A DNA stretch of 13,383 bases from Beijerinckiaceae bacterium. Lineage in GTDB: Bacteria > Pseudomonadota > Alphaproteobacteria > Rhizobiales > Beijerinckiaceae. This document shows, in pieces, positions 1 to 6,517 of the stretch. Below the pieces are notes generated by a model. That model made no database searches. It was not told the origin of the DNA and was given only the letters and a program-made list of their open reading frames with translations. Each line of letters begins with the position of its first letter. Within the stretch, counting starts at the first letter, position 1. Made by a program: the position numbers and the translations under genes. The stretch lies in contig CANCSY010000068.1 of the NCBI GenBank assembly GCA_947380915.1, positions 1-13,383 on the forward strand. Reading direction: 5' to 3'.

Positions 1-903
1 GACTTCGACGGCGACGCCAAAGGCGACCTTCTGTTCCAGAACGCGCGGGATGGCGCCTGCGTCGTCTGGGAGTTGAACGGCCTTTCGTTCAAGACCAATG
101 GCTTCGCGCAGGTCGGCCCTGCGGTGGGAACCGCCTGGCAGATCAAGGCCACCGGCGATTTCAATGGCGACACGAAGAGCGACTTTGTCTTCCAGAACGC
201 CATTGATGGATCCTGCTTTATCTGGGAGGTCAACGGGTTGAGCCTGGGCGCCAACGGCCCGGTCGGCCCGGCTTTGGGCACAGCGTGGAAGGTCAAGGCC
301 ACCGGCGATTTCAATGGCGATGGCAAGAGCGACCTTCTCTTTCAGAACGCCGTCGACGGCGCTTGCGTGGTCTGGGAGATGAATGAGCTCGAGATCGTTC
401 GCTATGCTCAGGTCGGCCCGGCGGTGGGCAACGCCTGGCAGATCAAGACCACCGGCGATTTCAACGGCGACGGGAAGAGCGACTTCGTCTTCCAGAACGC
501 CAATGACGGCGCCTGCGCCATCTGGGAGATCGATGGACTTAATGTCGGCGCCTACGGCCAGGTCGGCCCTGCGGTGGGGACCGCCTGGCAGATCAAGGCC
601 ACCGGTGATTTCAATGGCGACGGCAAGAGCGACCTGCTCTTCCAGAACGCCAATGATGGCGCTTGCGCTATCTGGCAAATGGACGGACTGGGGATTGTCA
701 GCTACGGTCAGGTCGGCCCGGCGGTGGGGAGTGATTGGCAGGTCAAGGGCGCAACCGACGTCAATGGCGACGGCAAGTCCGACATTCTCTTCCAGAACGC
801 AAGGAGCGGCGCCTGCTATGTCTGGGAAATGGATGGCCTGACGATTGTCGATCACGGCCAGATCGGCCCGGCGGTAGGGACGGAGTGGCTGGTGAAGGCG
901 TGA
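1..903 (+). CDS. FG-GAP/VCBS-type calcium-loop repeat protein, 3' part (5' end outside window)
   Basis: The frame is open from base 1 to the TGA at 901-903, giving 300 residues of a protein that begins upstream. The visible part is six tandem units of about 50 residues. Each opens with an EF-hand-like loop of the form DxNGDxKSD, followed by (L/F)xFQNAxDGACxxWE, and ends near VGPAVGTAWQIKATG. Such DFNGDGKSD loops are typical of FG-GAP/VCBS repeats, which fold as beta-propeller blades and bind calcium, usually in exported proteins. The protein stops exactly where a seventh unit would begin. No secretion signal, catalytic domain or anchor is visible because the N-terminal part is missing, so the specific function is unknown. 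It faces the acyl-CoA dehydrogenase gene convergently. The family-level call is confident; the role is not known. Confidence 0.85.
   Translation, partial: DFDGDAKGDLLFQNARDGACVVWELNGLSFKTNGFAQVGPAVGTAWQIKATGDFNGDTKSDFVFQNAIDGSCFIWEVNGLSLGANGPVGPALGTAWKVKATGDFNGDGKSDLLFQNAVDGACVVWEMNELEIVRYAQVGPAVGNAWQIKTTGDFNGDGKSDFVFQNANDGACAIWEIDGLNVGAYGQVGPAVGTAWQIKATGDFNGDGKSDLLFQNANDGACAIWQMDGLGIVSYGQVGPAVGSDWQVKGATDVNGDGKSDILFQNARSGACYVWEMDGLTIVDHGQIGPAVGTEWLVKA
1..903 (+). repeat. Six 150-bp tandem coding repeats
   Basis: The Asp codon opening each calcium loop falls at 1, 157, 307, 457, 607 and 757, so the period is 156 bp once and then exactly 150 bp. The units are very similar at the DNA level; the segment ending in accggcgatttcaa recurs almost unchanged. 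Units 1, 3 and 5 read DLLFQNA, while units 2 and 4 read DFVFQNA and share a GA near the unit end. This alternation suggests duplication of a 300-bp double unit. Unit 6 has diverged (DVNGDGKSD, then DILFQNA). Confidence 0.9.
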
Positions 904-915
904 GTTTGCTCCAGA

Positions 916-952
916 GGGCGCGGCGACAGGCGCGCCCCGTCGCCCAGCGCCC
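916..952. terminator. Stem-loop between convergent genes, possible bidirectional terminator
   Basis: GGGCG (916-920) pairs with CGCCC (948-952), and GGCGAC (922-927) pairs with GTCGCC (939-944). A small internal loop interrupts the stem and the apical loop is 11 nt. It occupies most of the 57-bp gap between the FG-GAP gene stop and the acyl-CoA dehydrogenase stop. Neither side has a clear T-run (TTCCGTGTT follows on the + strand), so strength as an intrinsic terminator is uncertain. Confidence 0.45.
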
Positions 953-960
953 TTCCGTGT

Positions 961-2112
961 TCAGTAGTCGCGCAGGATGGCGCGGGCCAGCACCGAGCGC
1001 ATGACCTCCACAGGCCCCTCGGTTATCATGAAGCTGCGGGCGTCGCGCCACATTTTCGAAATGGGCATTTCCATCGTCAGGCCCATGCCGCCGTGGATCT
1101 GCATGCAGCGGTCGGCCACGCGGAAACCCAGTTCCGTGCCGGCTATCTTCACCATGTAGCTCTCATGGCGCTGGGCGACGCCCGCCTCGGTGCGCGCCGC
1201 CAGCTGATAGACCATCAGCTGGGTCATGTGGTGCTCCATATAGCTGTCGGCGATCTTGAACTGGATCGCTTGCCTATCTGACAGGGGCGAGCCGAAGGTG
1301 ACCCTCTGCTTGGCGTAGGAGGCCGCCATGTCCAGACAGCGCTTGGCGACGCCAAGTCCTCGGCAGGCCTGATAGAGCCGCCCGCTGGTGATCCAGGACT
1401 GCGCGGCCTTCATGCCGTCGCCCTCGCGGCCGATGAGGTTCTCGACTGGAATTTTCACATTGTCGAAGGCGATCTCGTAGGGCGCGTCGCCCATCATGGT
1501 GGGTACGGGGCGCACAATGGTGATGCCGGACGTGTCGGCATCCACGATGAACATGCTCAACCCGCCACGGCTGCCCTTGGCGCGATCTGTCGCAGCGACG
1601 AGCTGGAAGAAGTCGGCGCGGCCGCCATTGGTGATCCAGCGCTTGTAGCCGTTGATGATGTAATGGTCGCCCTGGCGCACCGCCGTCGTGCGCATGGAGC
1701 CGGGATCAGCGCCTGCCTCCGGCTCCGATTGAGCGAAGGCGGTGAATTTTTCGCCGCGCAGAACGGGCAGCAGATATTTCTGCTTCTGCTCTTCGGGCAG
1801 GGTGAACAGAATGGGGCGCACGTCCGGTCCGAAGACCAGCGGGCCGCGCGGGGGCATGGCGATGGTGCGCGCCAATTCCTCCCAGACCACCACCATGCCG
1901 AGCAACCCAAGGCCCTGGCCGCCGTATTCAACGGGCGTGTCCAGCAGCCAGAGGCCGAGGTCCCTGGCCTTGGCCTGGAGCTTATCCCTGATGTCCTGAC
2001 GCATCACCGGCCCGTCCATCGTGGTGTGTTCGATGGGGATGAGTTCACGGTCGACGAAGTCGGCGACCGTCTTTTTCAGCATGCGCAGGTCTTCGGGCAG
2101 TTCGAGGTCCAT
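961..2112 (-). CDS. Acyl-CoA dehydrogenase family protein
   Basis: A 383-residue flavoenzyme of the acyl-CoA dehydrogenase family, which oxidises an acyl-CoA to the 2,3-enoyl-CoA using FAD and passes electrons to electron-transfer flavoprotein. Visible hallmarks are FAQSEPEAGAD (about 126-136) and GYKRWITNGG (155-164) of the flavin and substrate region, KQRVTFGSPL (268-277), QIHGGMGL (338-345), and E365 in ITEGPVEVMR. E365 sits where the catalytic base lies in medium-chain dehydrogenases. Length is normal. I chose the ATG at 2110-2112 (MDLELPEDLR), the usual N-terminus for this subfamily; a longer open frame to 2247 would overlap the upstream dehydrogenase gene and adds non-conserved residues. 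The Shine-Dalgarno sequence is weak. It lies 49 bp after the short-chain dehydrogenase on the same strand, so co-transcription is likely. Substrate chain and branching cannot be read from sequence. Confidence 0.92.
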   Translation of the reverse strand: MDLELPEDLRMLKKTVADFVDRELIPIEHTTMDGPVMRQDIRDKLQAKARDLGLWLLDTPVEYGGQGLGLLGMVVVWEELARTIAMPPRGPLVFGPDVRPILFTLPEEQKQKYLLPVLRGEKFTAFAQSEPEAGADPGSMRTTAVRQGDHYIINGYKRWITNGGRADFFQLVAATDRAKGSRGGLSMFIVDADTSGITIVRPVPTMMGDAPYEIAFDNVKIPVENLIGREGDGMKAAQSWITSGRLYQACRGLGVAKRCLDMAASYAKQRVTFGSPLSDRQAIQFKIADSYMEHHMTQLMVYQLAARTEAGVAQRHESYMVKIAGTELGFRVADRCMQIHGGMGLTMEMPISKMWRDARSFMITEGPVEVMRSVLARAILRDY

Positions 2113-2161
2113 CGCCTGGTCTTTCGCTATCGAGCATTCGGAGGCGTGTCGGGTTGTTCCG

Positions 2162-2926
2162 TCAGTTGATGGTCTGGCCGCCATCCACCAGAATCGAGGC
2201 CCCATGAACGAAGCTGGCGGCGTCCGAAACCAGAAAGGCCGCGACATTGGCGATCTCGTCGCATTGGGCGAAGCGGCCCAGCATCACTTTCGACAGGGTC
2301 TCGGTCGGGTCGGTGCGCCCGGTCTCGAAATAGCCCTTCACGCGCGGTGAAAGGGTAGGGCCGGGGCAGATGGAATTCACCCGGAGGCCCTGCTTTCCGT
2401 AATCCACGGCAAGTTGCCGTGTGAGGGAAATGACGCCCCCCTTGGCTGCGGAATAGACGGGCATTCTGGGATGGCCGATATGGCCGAAGGTTGAGGCCAC
2501 ATTCAGGATGGCGGGGCTCTTTTCCTTCAGCAGCAGTGGGATGAAATCGCGGCACATGAAGAAGACGCTGTTGAGGTTGACCGCTATCAGCTCGTTCCAC
2601 TTCCCGGTGGACAGATCGGTGACGAGGGAAGGGAAGTTGTTGCCGGCGTTATTGATGATCGCCTTGCAGCGTCCCCATCTGGCGTCGACGAAATCCCGCA
2701 GCGCGCGCACGTCTTCTTCCTTTGACACATCCGCGACAAAGACTTCGGCCTTCCCGCCGGCCTGGTCGATCAGCGCCCTGGTTTCCTCCAGCTTGCTCAG
2801 GGTGCGCGCCACCAGCACCACGGTCGCCCCAAGTTCGGCGACGGCTTGCGCCGTGGAGCGGCCAATGCCGGAGCCGGCGCCCGTCACGACCACGACTTGG
2901 CCGTTGAATTTGAGCTGTTGAAGCAC
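2162..2926 (-). CDS. SDR family NAD(P)-dependent oxidoreductase
   Basis: A 254-residue classical short-chain dehydrogenase/reductase, a cytoplasmic Rossmann enzyme interconverting an alcohol and a ketone with NAD(P)(H). The cofactor motif TGAGSGIG is at 15-22, NNAG at 92-95, and the tetrad is N117, S145, Y158 and K162 (YSAAK). The C-terminal CPGPTLSPR and VHGASILVDGG segments are also typical. R41 at the end of the second beta strand (VLVAR) leans towards NADP but is not decisive. The start is GTG at 2924-2926, supported by AAGGGAGA six nucleotides upstream and by family length. It lies 82 bp after the TctC-type gene and 49 bp before the acyl-CoA dehydrogenase, so it is probably the middle gene of a catabolic unit. 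The substrate is unknown; a 3-hydroxyacyl-CoA would fit beside an acyl-CoA dehydrogenase, but that is inference. Confidence 0.92.
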   Translation of the reverse strand: MLQQLKFNGQVVVVTGAGSGIGRSTAQAVAELGATVVLVARTLSKLEETRALIDQAGGKAEVFVADVSKEEDVRALRDFVDARWGRCKAIINNAGNNFPSLVTDLSTGKWNELIAVNLNSVFFMCRDFIPLLLKEKSPAILNVASTFGHIGHPRMPVYSAAKGGVISLTRQLAVDYGKQGLRVNSICPGPTLSPRVKGYFETGRTDPTETLSKVMLGRFAQCDEIANVAAFLVSDAASFVHGASILVDGGQTIN

Positions 2927-2984
2927 GCCCGATCTCCCTTGCCCCTAAGCGCCCATTTCGGGCTGTCGTTGTCTTGTGCAGCAA

Positions 2985-3002
2985 GCGCGCATGTCTGCGC
3001 GC
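2985..3002 (-). other. Short GC hairpin between TctC-type gene and SDR gene
   Basis: GCGCGC (2985-2990) and GCGCGC (2997-3002) flank a 6-nt loop, starting 7 bp after the stop of the binding-protein gene. No T-run follows. An intercistronic hairpin like this can protect or partly terminate a transcript and give more binding protein than downstream enzyme, but with a 6-bp stem the call is tentative. Confidence 0.3.
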
Positions 3003-3008
3003 GCGGCG

Positions 3009-4088
3009 TTACTTGAACTGCATGTTGAAGTCATTGCTCAGGAGGTCGCGCAGCCAGGTGACGGTCTCCGGGGTGGTTTGCCCGATGGCTGAAACGCTGT
3101 CCTTGAGGGGCTGGCCGGTCTGGAGCCCGTAACCCTCGAGCACTGTTTCGGCGCGCGCCAGGAATTCGGCGTCATGGGCCATGGCGTCCGCCGCCTGTTC
3201 CAGCGCCGCCATGGCGGCGGGGGGCAGGTTTGGGTGCGCCATCAGGATCTTGCCGCCATTGCCGAAGGCCCGGACAGAGGCCTTGTAGGCTTCCCAGGCA
3301 GGCCCGGCTGGCGGCTTGCCGTGGATCTGCTCATAGACCTCCGCGACCGTGGGAATCTCGGGGGCGGCGGGATCGCGAACCAGCTTGTCCTTGTCGAGCA
3401 GGCCTTGCGCGAAGAGCGGTTCCGCAATGCCGCTCTTGACCATCGGCATGACGCCTTCGCGATAGAGTGGCGTGGTCTGCCCGTCGAGATTGACCTCGCC
3501 CCGCTCAAGCGCCATGCGCGTATCGACCTTGCCGGGATAGCCCATCACGGCGCGGAATTTGGCGTCGAGCACCTTCAGCCCCAGAACCGTGTCCAGGGTG
3601 GCGATGACCTCGGGAACGCCCAGCACGAGCGGGGTAGGGGGATCCAGCAACTGTTTGGGGTTGGTGATCCCTGCGCTTTTGCGGATGATGGCCACGCGCC
3701 CCATGGGGCTGGCGATGATCGGGGTGAAGTCGTCCGCTCTGGATTTGGTCCCGTCGAGGCCGAGCAGGATGCGCAGCAGCAATTGGCCCGTGCCGATGAG
3801 CACAGTGCCGCCATCGCGGGGCGCCACATTGCTGAAATAGTTGGAGGCGATGACGCTGCCCGCGCCCGGCATGTTCTGAACGACCACGGAGGGCTTGCCA
3901 GCCACATGTTTGGCGAGGCCATCGGCGACCACGCGGCCAAACAGATCGGTGCCGCCACCGGGCGGGAAACCCACGAGAACCCGCAGCGTCTTGCCCTGAT
4001 AGAAAGGCGTCTGGGCGCTGGCTTCGGTCATCGGAAGGCACAAGGCCATGGCTGCAACGAGGTTGGTGGCGAGGCGTCCCATGCGCAT
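3009..4088 (-). CDS. Tripartite tricarboxylate transporter (TctC/Bug family) substrate-binding protein
   Basis: A 359-residue periplasmic receptor of the Bug/TctC family, which captures carboxylates and related small molecules for a TctA-TctB membrane transporter. A Sec signal peptide is visible: MRMGR, a hydrophobic stretch, then a probable cleavage after ASA at 25, leaving QTPFYQGK. Family motifs follow: VGFPPGGGTDLFGR (39-52) and VVQNMPGAGSVIASNYF (69-85), which build the ligand pocket, then the second lobe with the TPLYREGVMP region. The start ATG at 4086-4088 is preceded by AAGGAG at 4097-4102. It is first in a same-strand run with the SDR and acyl-CoA dehydrogenase genes and divergent from the lyase gene. 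No tctA or tctB lies in the window, so it is an orphan receptor here, a common situation in this family. The ligand is unknown. Confidence 0.92.
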   Translation of the reverse strand: MRMGRLATNLVAAMALCLPMTEASAQTPFYQGKTLRVLVGFPPGGGTDLFGRVVADGLAKHVAGKPSVVVQNMPGAGSVIASNYFSNVAPRDGGTVLIGTGQLLLRILLGLDGTKSRADDFTPIIASPMGRVAIIRKSAGITNPKQLLDPPTPLVLGVPEVIATLDTVLGLKVLDAKFRAVMGYPGKVDTRMALERGEVNLDGQTTPLYREGVMPMVKSGIAEPLFAQGLLDKDKLVRDPAAPEIPTVAEVYEQIHGKPPAGPAWEAYKASVRAFGNGGKILMAHPNLPPAAMAALEQAADAMAHDAEFLARAETVLEGYGLQTGQPLKDSVSAIGQTTPETVTWLRDLLSNDFNMQFK

Positions 4089-4111
4089 TTTGCGATCTCC
4101 TTGTGGGTCAG

Positions 4112-4140
4112 CGCTATCACGCGGTCGAAAAAAGTGTCAA
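4112..4140 (-). promoter_or_regulatory. Candidate sigma-70-type promoter for the TctC-SDR-acyl-CoA dehydrogenase unit
   Basis: A perfect TTGACA reads on the - strand at 4140-4135. Sixteen nucleotides on is GATAGC (4118-4113), a poor -10 matching three of six consensus positions. Transcription would begin near 4106, just upstream of the AAGGAG ribosome site. The -35 hexamer overlaps a small inverted repeat, TCAA-CA-TTGA (4137-4146), which could be an operator half-pair in this divergent 88-bp region. The -35 is clear; the rest is tentative. Confidence 0.4.
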
Positions 4141-4166
4141 CATTGAGCGTCAGAAACGGATTTGAT

Positions 4167-4174
4167 GGGAGAGG
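4167..4174 (+). promoter_or_regulatory. Ribosome binding site fixing the lyase start
   Basis: GGGAGAGG at 4167-4174 sits just before the ATG at 4177. The in-frame alternatives upstream, TTG at 4162 and ATG at 4165, have no comparable purine run, and ATG 4165 would place this motif inside the coding region. This favours 4177 as the start. Confidence 0.65.
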
Positions 4175-4176
4175 AC

Positions 4177-5094
4177 ATGGGCAGTCGCGCACAGCAGTTC
4201 AGGCAGATTCTCGCGCGGGGAGATCTTATGATCGCGCCAGGCGTTTATGACGGCTATAGCGCGCGCCTTGTGGAAGCCGCCGGTTTCGAGGTCGCCGCCA
4301 CCAGCGGCGCTGCGGTCTCCAATTCCATCCTCGGCATTGACGACATAGGCGTGATGGGCCTGAGCGAAAATGTCGCCCATTGCCAGCGGCTGGCCGCCGC
4401 CATCAACATTCCCCTCACGGCGGACGCGGACACCGGATACGGAAATCCGATGAACGTCCATTACACCGTACAGCAATTCGAACAAGCCGGGGTGGCGGGC
4501 GTCAATATTGAAGACCAGGTGCATCCCAAGCGCTGCGGCCATATGCCGGGCAAGGAAGTGGTTCCGCTCGAAGAAATGGTGAAGAAGATCGAGGCGGCCT
4601 GCCTGGCGCGCCGCGACGACGCCTTCATGATCATCGCGCGCACGGACGCCCTCGCCATCGAGGGCATCGAGGGCGCCGTGAAGCGGGTTCGCGCCTATGT
4701 GGCTGCTGGCGCCGACATGATCTTCCCCGATGCGGCCCGCTCGGAAGATGATATCAGGCGGATCGTGGACGCGGCTGGGATCCCCGTCACCATCAACATG
4801 GGTTTTGGCATCCGCTCGCGTCCCACGACGCCGCTCCTGCCGCTGCCTGACCTGGCGCGCATGGGCGTGCGCCGCGTCAGCCTGCCGCGCATGTTGCCTG
4901 CCGCCGCCATATTGGGGATGAGCCGCGCGCTCGATTGCATGAAGGAGGTGATCCGCACCGGCAAGCCTGTGGATCGGCCTGATCTTGCGGTCGGCATCGA
5001 GGATATCATGCAATTGATGGGTTACGAAGAGATGCGGGCGCTGGAGCGCAAACTGCTGACCACCGAGGCTCTTGAGGCCAAATACGGCGAGTGA
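4177..5094 (+). CDS. Isocitrate lyase/PEP mutase superfamily lyase (methylisocitrate/dimethylmalate lyase-like)
   Basis: A 305-residue TIM-barrel enzyme of the isocitrate lyase/phosphoenolpyruvate mutase superfamily, which cleaves or forms bonds next to a 2-oxo carboxylate using Mg2+. Visible motifs are PGVYDGYSARL (21-31), ATSGAAVSNS (41-50), the metal-binding DAD of TADADTGYGN (D83, D85), NIEDQ (110-114), and PKRCGHMPGK (117-126). C120 in KRCGH is the catalytic Cys characteristic of isocitrate, methylisocitrate and 2,3-dimethylmalate lyases and is absent from mutases and oxaloacetate decarboxylases, so C-C lyase activity is the best guess. The product would be pyruvate, glyoxylate or a related oxo acid plus a second carboxylate. 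It is divergent from the TctC-type receptor gene, suggesting it acts on the imported compound or a derivative. The exact substrate is open; genome pipelines might call it oxaloacetate decarboxylase or carboxyvinyl-carboxyphosphonate phosphorylmutase. Confidence 0.88.
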   Translation: MGSRAQQFRQILARGDLMIAPGVYDGYSARLVEAAGFEVAATSGAAVSNSILGIDDIGVMGLSENVAHCQRLAAAINIPLTADADTGYGNPMNVHYTVQQFEQAGVAGVNIEDQVHPKRCGHMPGKEVVPLEEMVKKIEAACLARRDDAFMIIARTDALAIEGIEGAVKRVRAYVAAGADMIFPDAARSEDDIRRIVDAAGIPVTINMGFGIRSRPTTPLLPLPDLARMGVRRVSLPRMLPAAAILGMSRALDCMKEVIRTGKPVDRPDLAVGIEDIMQLMGYEEMRALERKLLTTEALEAKYGE

Positions 5095-5153
5095 GCGCTT
5101 CTATGGCGGCCCGCAACCGCCGTTTTCGTGACACCAACTCCCTTAAACAGCCC

Positions 5154-5184
5154 GCCCGACGCATGCGAAACGCTTGCGTCGGGC
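5154..5184. terminator. Perfect stem-loop between lyase and glnII, probable bidirectional terminator
   Basis: GCCCGACGCA (5154-5163) pairs perfectly with TGCGTCGGGC (5175-5184). After a T-T mismatch the loop adds a GCG/CGC stem (5165-5167 with 5171-5173) closed by AAA. It lies in the 108-bp gap between the converging lyase and glnII stops. T-runs are short on both sides (TTT after 4 nt on the + strand, GTTTAAGG on the - strand), so termination efficiency is unproven. Confidence 0.65.
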
Positions 5185-5202
5185 GAACGGTTTGACCGAG
5201 CT

Positions 5203-6219
5203 TTACTTGGTCGGGACGGTGGAGATCGTCTTCAGGATCTGGGAGGCGATCTGGTAGGGGCAGCCCTGCGAATTGGGGCGGCGATCTTCCAGATAGCCCT
5301 TGTAGTTGTTGTTGACGAAGCTGTGGGGCACGCGGATCGAGGCGCCACGATCAGCCACGCCATAGCTGAACTGGTGGATCGACTGGGTCTCGTGCTTGCC
5401 GGTCAAACGCATGTGGTTATCGGGTCCATAGACCGCGATATGATCCGCACGCGCCGTTTCGAAGGCCGCCATGAGCGCCTCGAAATATGCCTTGCCGCCG
5501 ACTTCGCGCAGATGGGTCGTCGAGAAATTCGCATGCATGCCCGAGCCGTTCCAGTCGGTGTCGCCGAGCGGCTTGCAGTGGAATTCGATGTCGATGCCGT
5601 ATTTCTCCGCGATGCGCAGCAGGAGGTAGCGCGCCATCCAGACTTCGTCAGCGGCCCTCTTGGAACCCTTGCCGAAGATCTGGAATTCCCACTGGCCCTT
5701 CGCCACTTCGGCGTTGATGCCTTCGTGGTTGATGCCAGCGGCGAGGCAGGCGTCCAGATGCTCTTCGACGATCTGGCGCGCGACGCTGCCGACATTCTTG
5801 TAGCCGACGCCGGTGTAGTAGGGGCCCTGGGGCTCGGGGAACCCGAATTCCGGGAAACCGAGCGGACGGCCGTCCTGATAGAAGAAATATTCCTGCTCGA
5901 AGCCGAACCAGGCGCCGGCGTCGTCCAGAATGGTCGCGCGGTTGTTGCTGGGATGGGGGGTCTTGCCATCGGGCATCATGACTTCGCACATGACGAGGAC
6001 GCCATTGGTGCGCGAGCTGTCGGGATAAACCGCCACGGGCTTCAGAACGCAGTCGGAGCTTCTGCCCTCGGCCTGCATGGTGGAGCTGCCGTCGAAGCCC
6101 CAGAGCGGAAGTTGCTCAAGCGTGGGGAAATGGTCGAACTCCTTGATTTGCGTCTTGCCGCGCAAATTGGGGACTGCATATCCGTCGAGCCAAATGTACT
6201 CGAGCTTGTACTTTGTCAT
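5203..6219 (-). CDS. glnII: Glutamine synthetase II (eukaryote-type, GlnII)
   Basis: A 338-residue type II glutamine synthetase, which condenses glutamate and ammonia with ATP to glutamine in the cytoplasm. Length and sequence match the short GSII family of Rhizobiales, actinomycetes and eukaryotes, not the roughly 470-residue GlnA. Landmarks are LWGFDGSST (39-47), FGFEQEYFF (105-113, with the metal ligands E108 and E110), EVAKGQWEFQ (171-180), WNGSGMHANFS (223-233), RLTGKHET (271-278), GVADRGASIRVP (287-298) and GYLEDRRP (308-315). All key acidic, histidine and arginine residues appear present. The ATG at 6217-6219 has GGAGAGG five nucleotides upstream. The gene stands alone, convergent with the lyase gene, and is led by a sigma-54 promoter, which fits NtrC-dependent induction under nitrogen limitation as known for rhizobial glnII. 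The gene call is very secure. Confidence 0.97.
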   Translation of the reverse strand: MTKYKLEYIWLDGYAVPNLRGKTQIKEFDHFPTLEQLPLWGFDGSSTMQAEGRSSDCVLKPVAVYPDSSRTNGVLVMCEVMMPDGKTPHPSNNRATILDDAGAWFGFEQEYFFYQDGRPLGFPEFGFPEPQGPYYTGVGYKNVGSVARQIVEEHLDACLAAGINHEGINAEVAKGQWEFQIFGKGSKRAADEVWMARYLLLRIAEKYGIDIEFHCKPLGDTDWNGSGMHANFSTTHLREVGGKAYFEALMAAFETARADHIAVYGPDNHMRLTGKHETQSIHQFSYGVADRGASIRVPHSFVNNNYKGYLEDRRPNSQGCPYQIASQILKTISTVPTK

Positions 6220-6292
6220 CGAAACCTCTCCGCGTTAACGTTCGCGCACCATGGAACTGATCATTCCGGAAGGGGCGGCCGGGACGCGACAA

Positions 6293-6307
6293 GCAAAGCT
6301 TGTGCCA
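6293..6307 (-). promoter_or_regulatory. Sigma-54 (RpoN) -24/-12 promoter of glnII
   Basis: Read on the - strand, TGGCAC (6307-6302), 5 nt, then TTGC (6296-6293) is an exact match to the RpoN -24/-12 pattern TGGCAC-N5-TTGC. Transcription would start near 6281, leaving a leader of about 62 nt before the glnII ATG. Rhizobial glnII genes are known to be NtrC/RpoN-controlled, so both position and type fit. I did not find a convincing NtrC enhancer pair by eye. Confidence 0.85.
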
Positions 6308-6381
6308 AAATTGGCGCCAGCAAATCAGGCAGCTTGCTGGCCGTTCCTTAGTGATCTGTTAATCATTGATTATTTCGTAGG

Positions 6382-6394
6382 CAAATATTTGATT
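6382..6394 (-). promoter_or_regulatory. Candidate IHF binding site upstream of the glnII promoter
   Basis: The - strand reads AATCAAATATTTG, a full match to the IHF consensus WATCAANNNNTTR, about 100-113 bp upstream of the predicted start. A second, one-mismatch site (AATCAATGATTAA on the - strand) is at 6359-6371. DNA bending by IHF between enhancer and promoter is common at RpoN promoters. The motif is degenerate and AT-rich, so chance occurrence is possible. Confidence 0.45.
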
Positions 6395-6500
6395 ATTAAT
6401 AGGGCAATTTGCGAATAATATCGACACGTTGCCGCTATTGGTTTGAGGGAATGGGAATTCATGCAAGCCGGGATTGCGGACAGAGCCCCTCCAGTCAGAA

Positions 6501-6517
6501 GCGCGCCATCCGCGCGC
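6501..6517 (-). terminator. Weak hairpin downstream of the flavoprotein gene
   Basis: GCGCGC (6501-6506) and GCGCGC (6512-6517) enclose a 5-nt loop, 57-73 bp past the flavoprotein stop. On the - strand only TTCT follows, so it is a weak candidate for ending that transcript before the glnII promoter. Confidence 0.3.

Noticed and set aside
2113..2247. N-terminal extension of the acyl-CoA dehydrogenase to an upstream start at 2247
   Set aside because: It would overlap the SDR gene by 86 bp, and the extra 45 residues are the shadow of the SDR C-terminus. MDLELPEDLR at 2112 is the normal family start.
3174..4250. A 358-codon + strand open frame opposite the TctC-type gene, running into the lyase start
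   Set aside because: His/Gly/Arg-rich antisense translation without family features; it conflicts with two well-supported genes.
4150..5013. A 287-codon - strand open frame opposite the lyase gene
   Set aside because: Antisense shadow of a conserved enzyme with no motif of its own.
5203..6219. Type I glutamine synthetase (GlnA)
   Set aside because: Length of 338 residues and motifs such as LWGFDGSST and EVAKGQWEFQ are those of type II; there is no adenylylation-site region.
5128..6351. A 407-codon + strand open frame opposite glnII
   Set aside because: It lies fully over a highly conserved glutamine synthetase gene; its product has no recognisable motifs, and high-GC codon use explains the open antisense frame.
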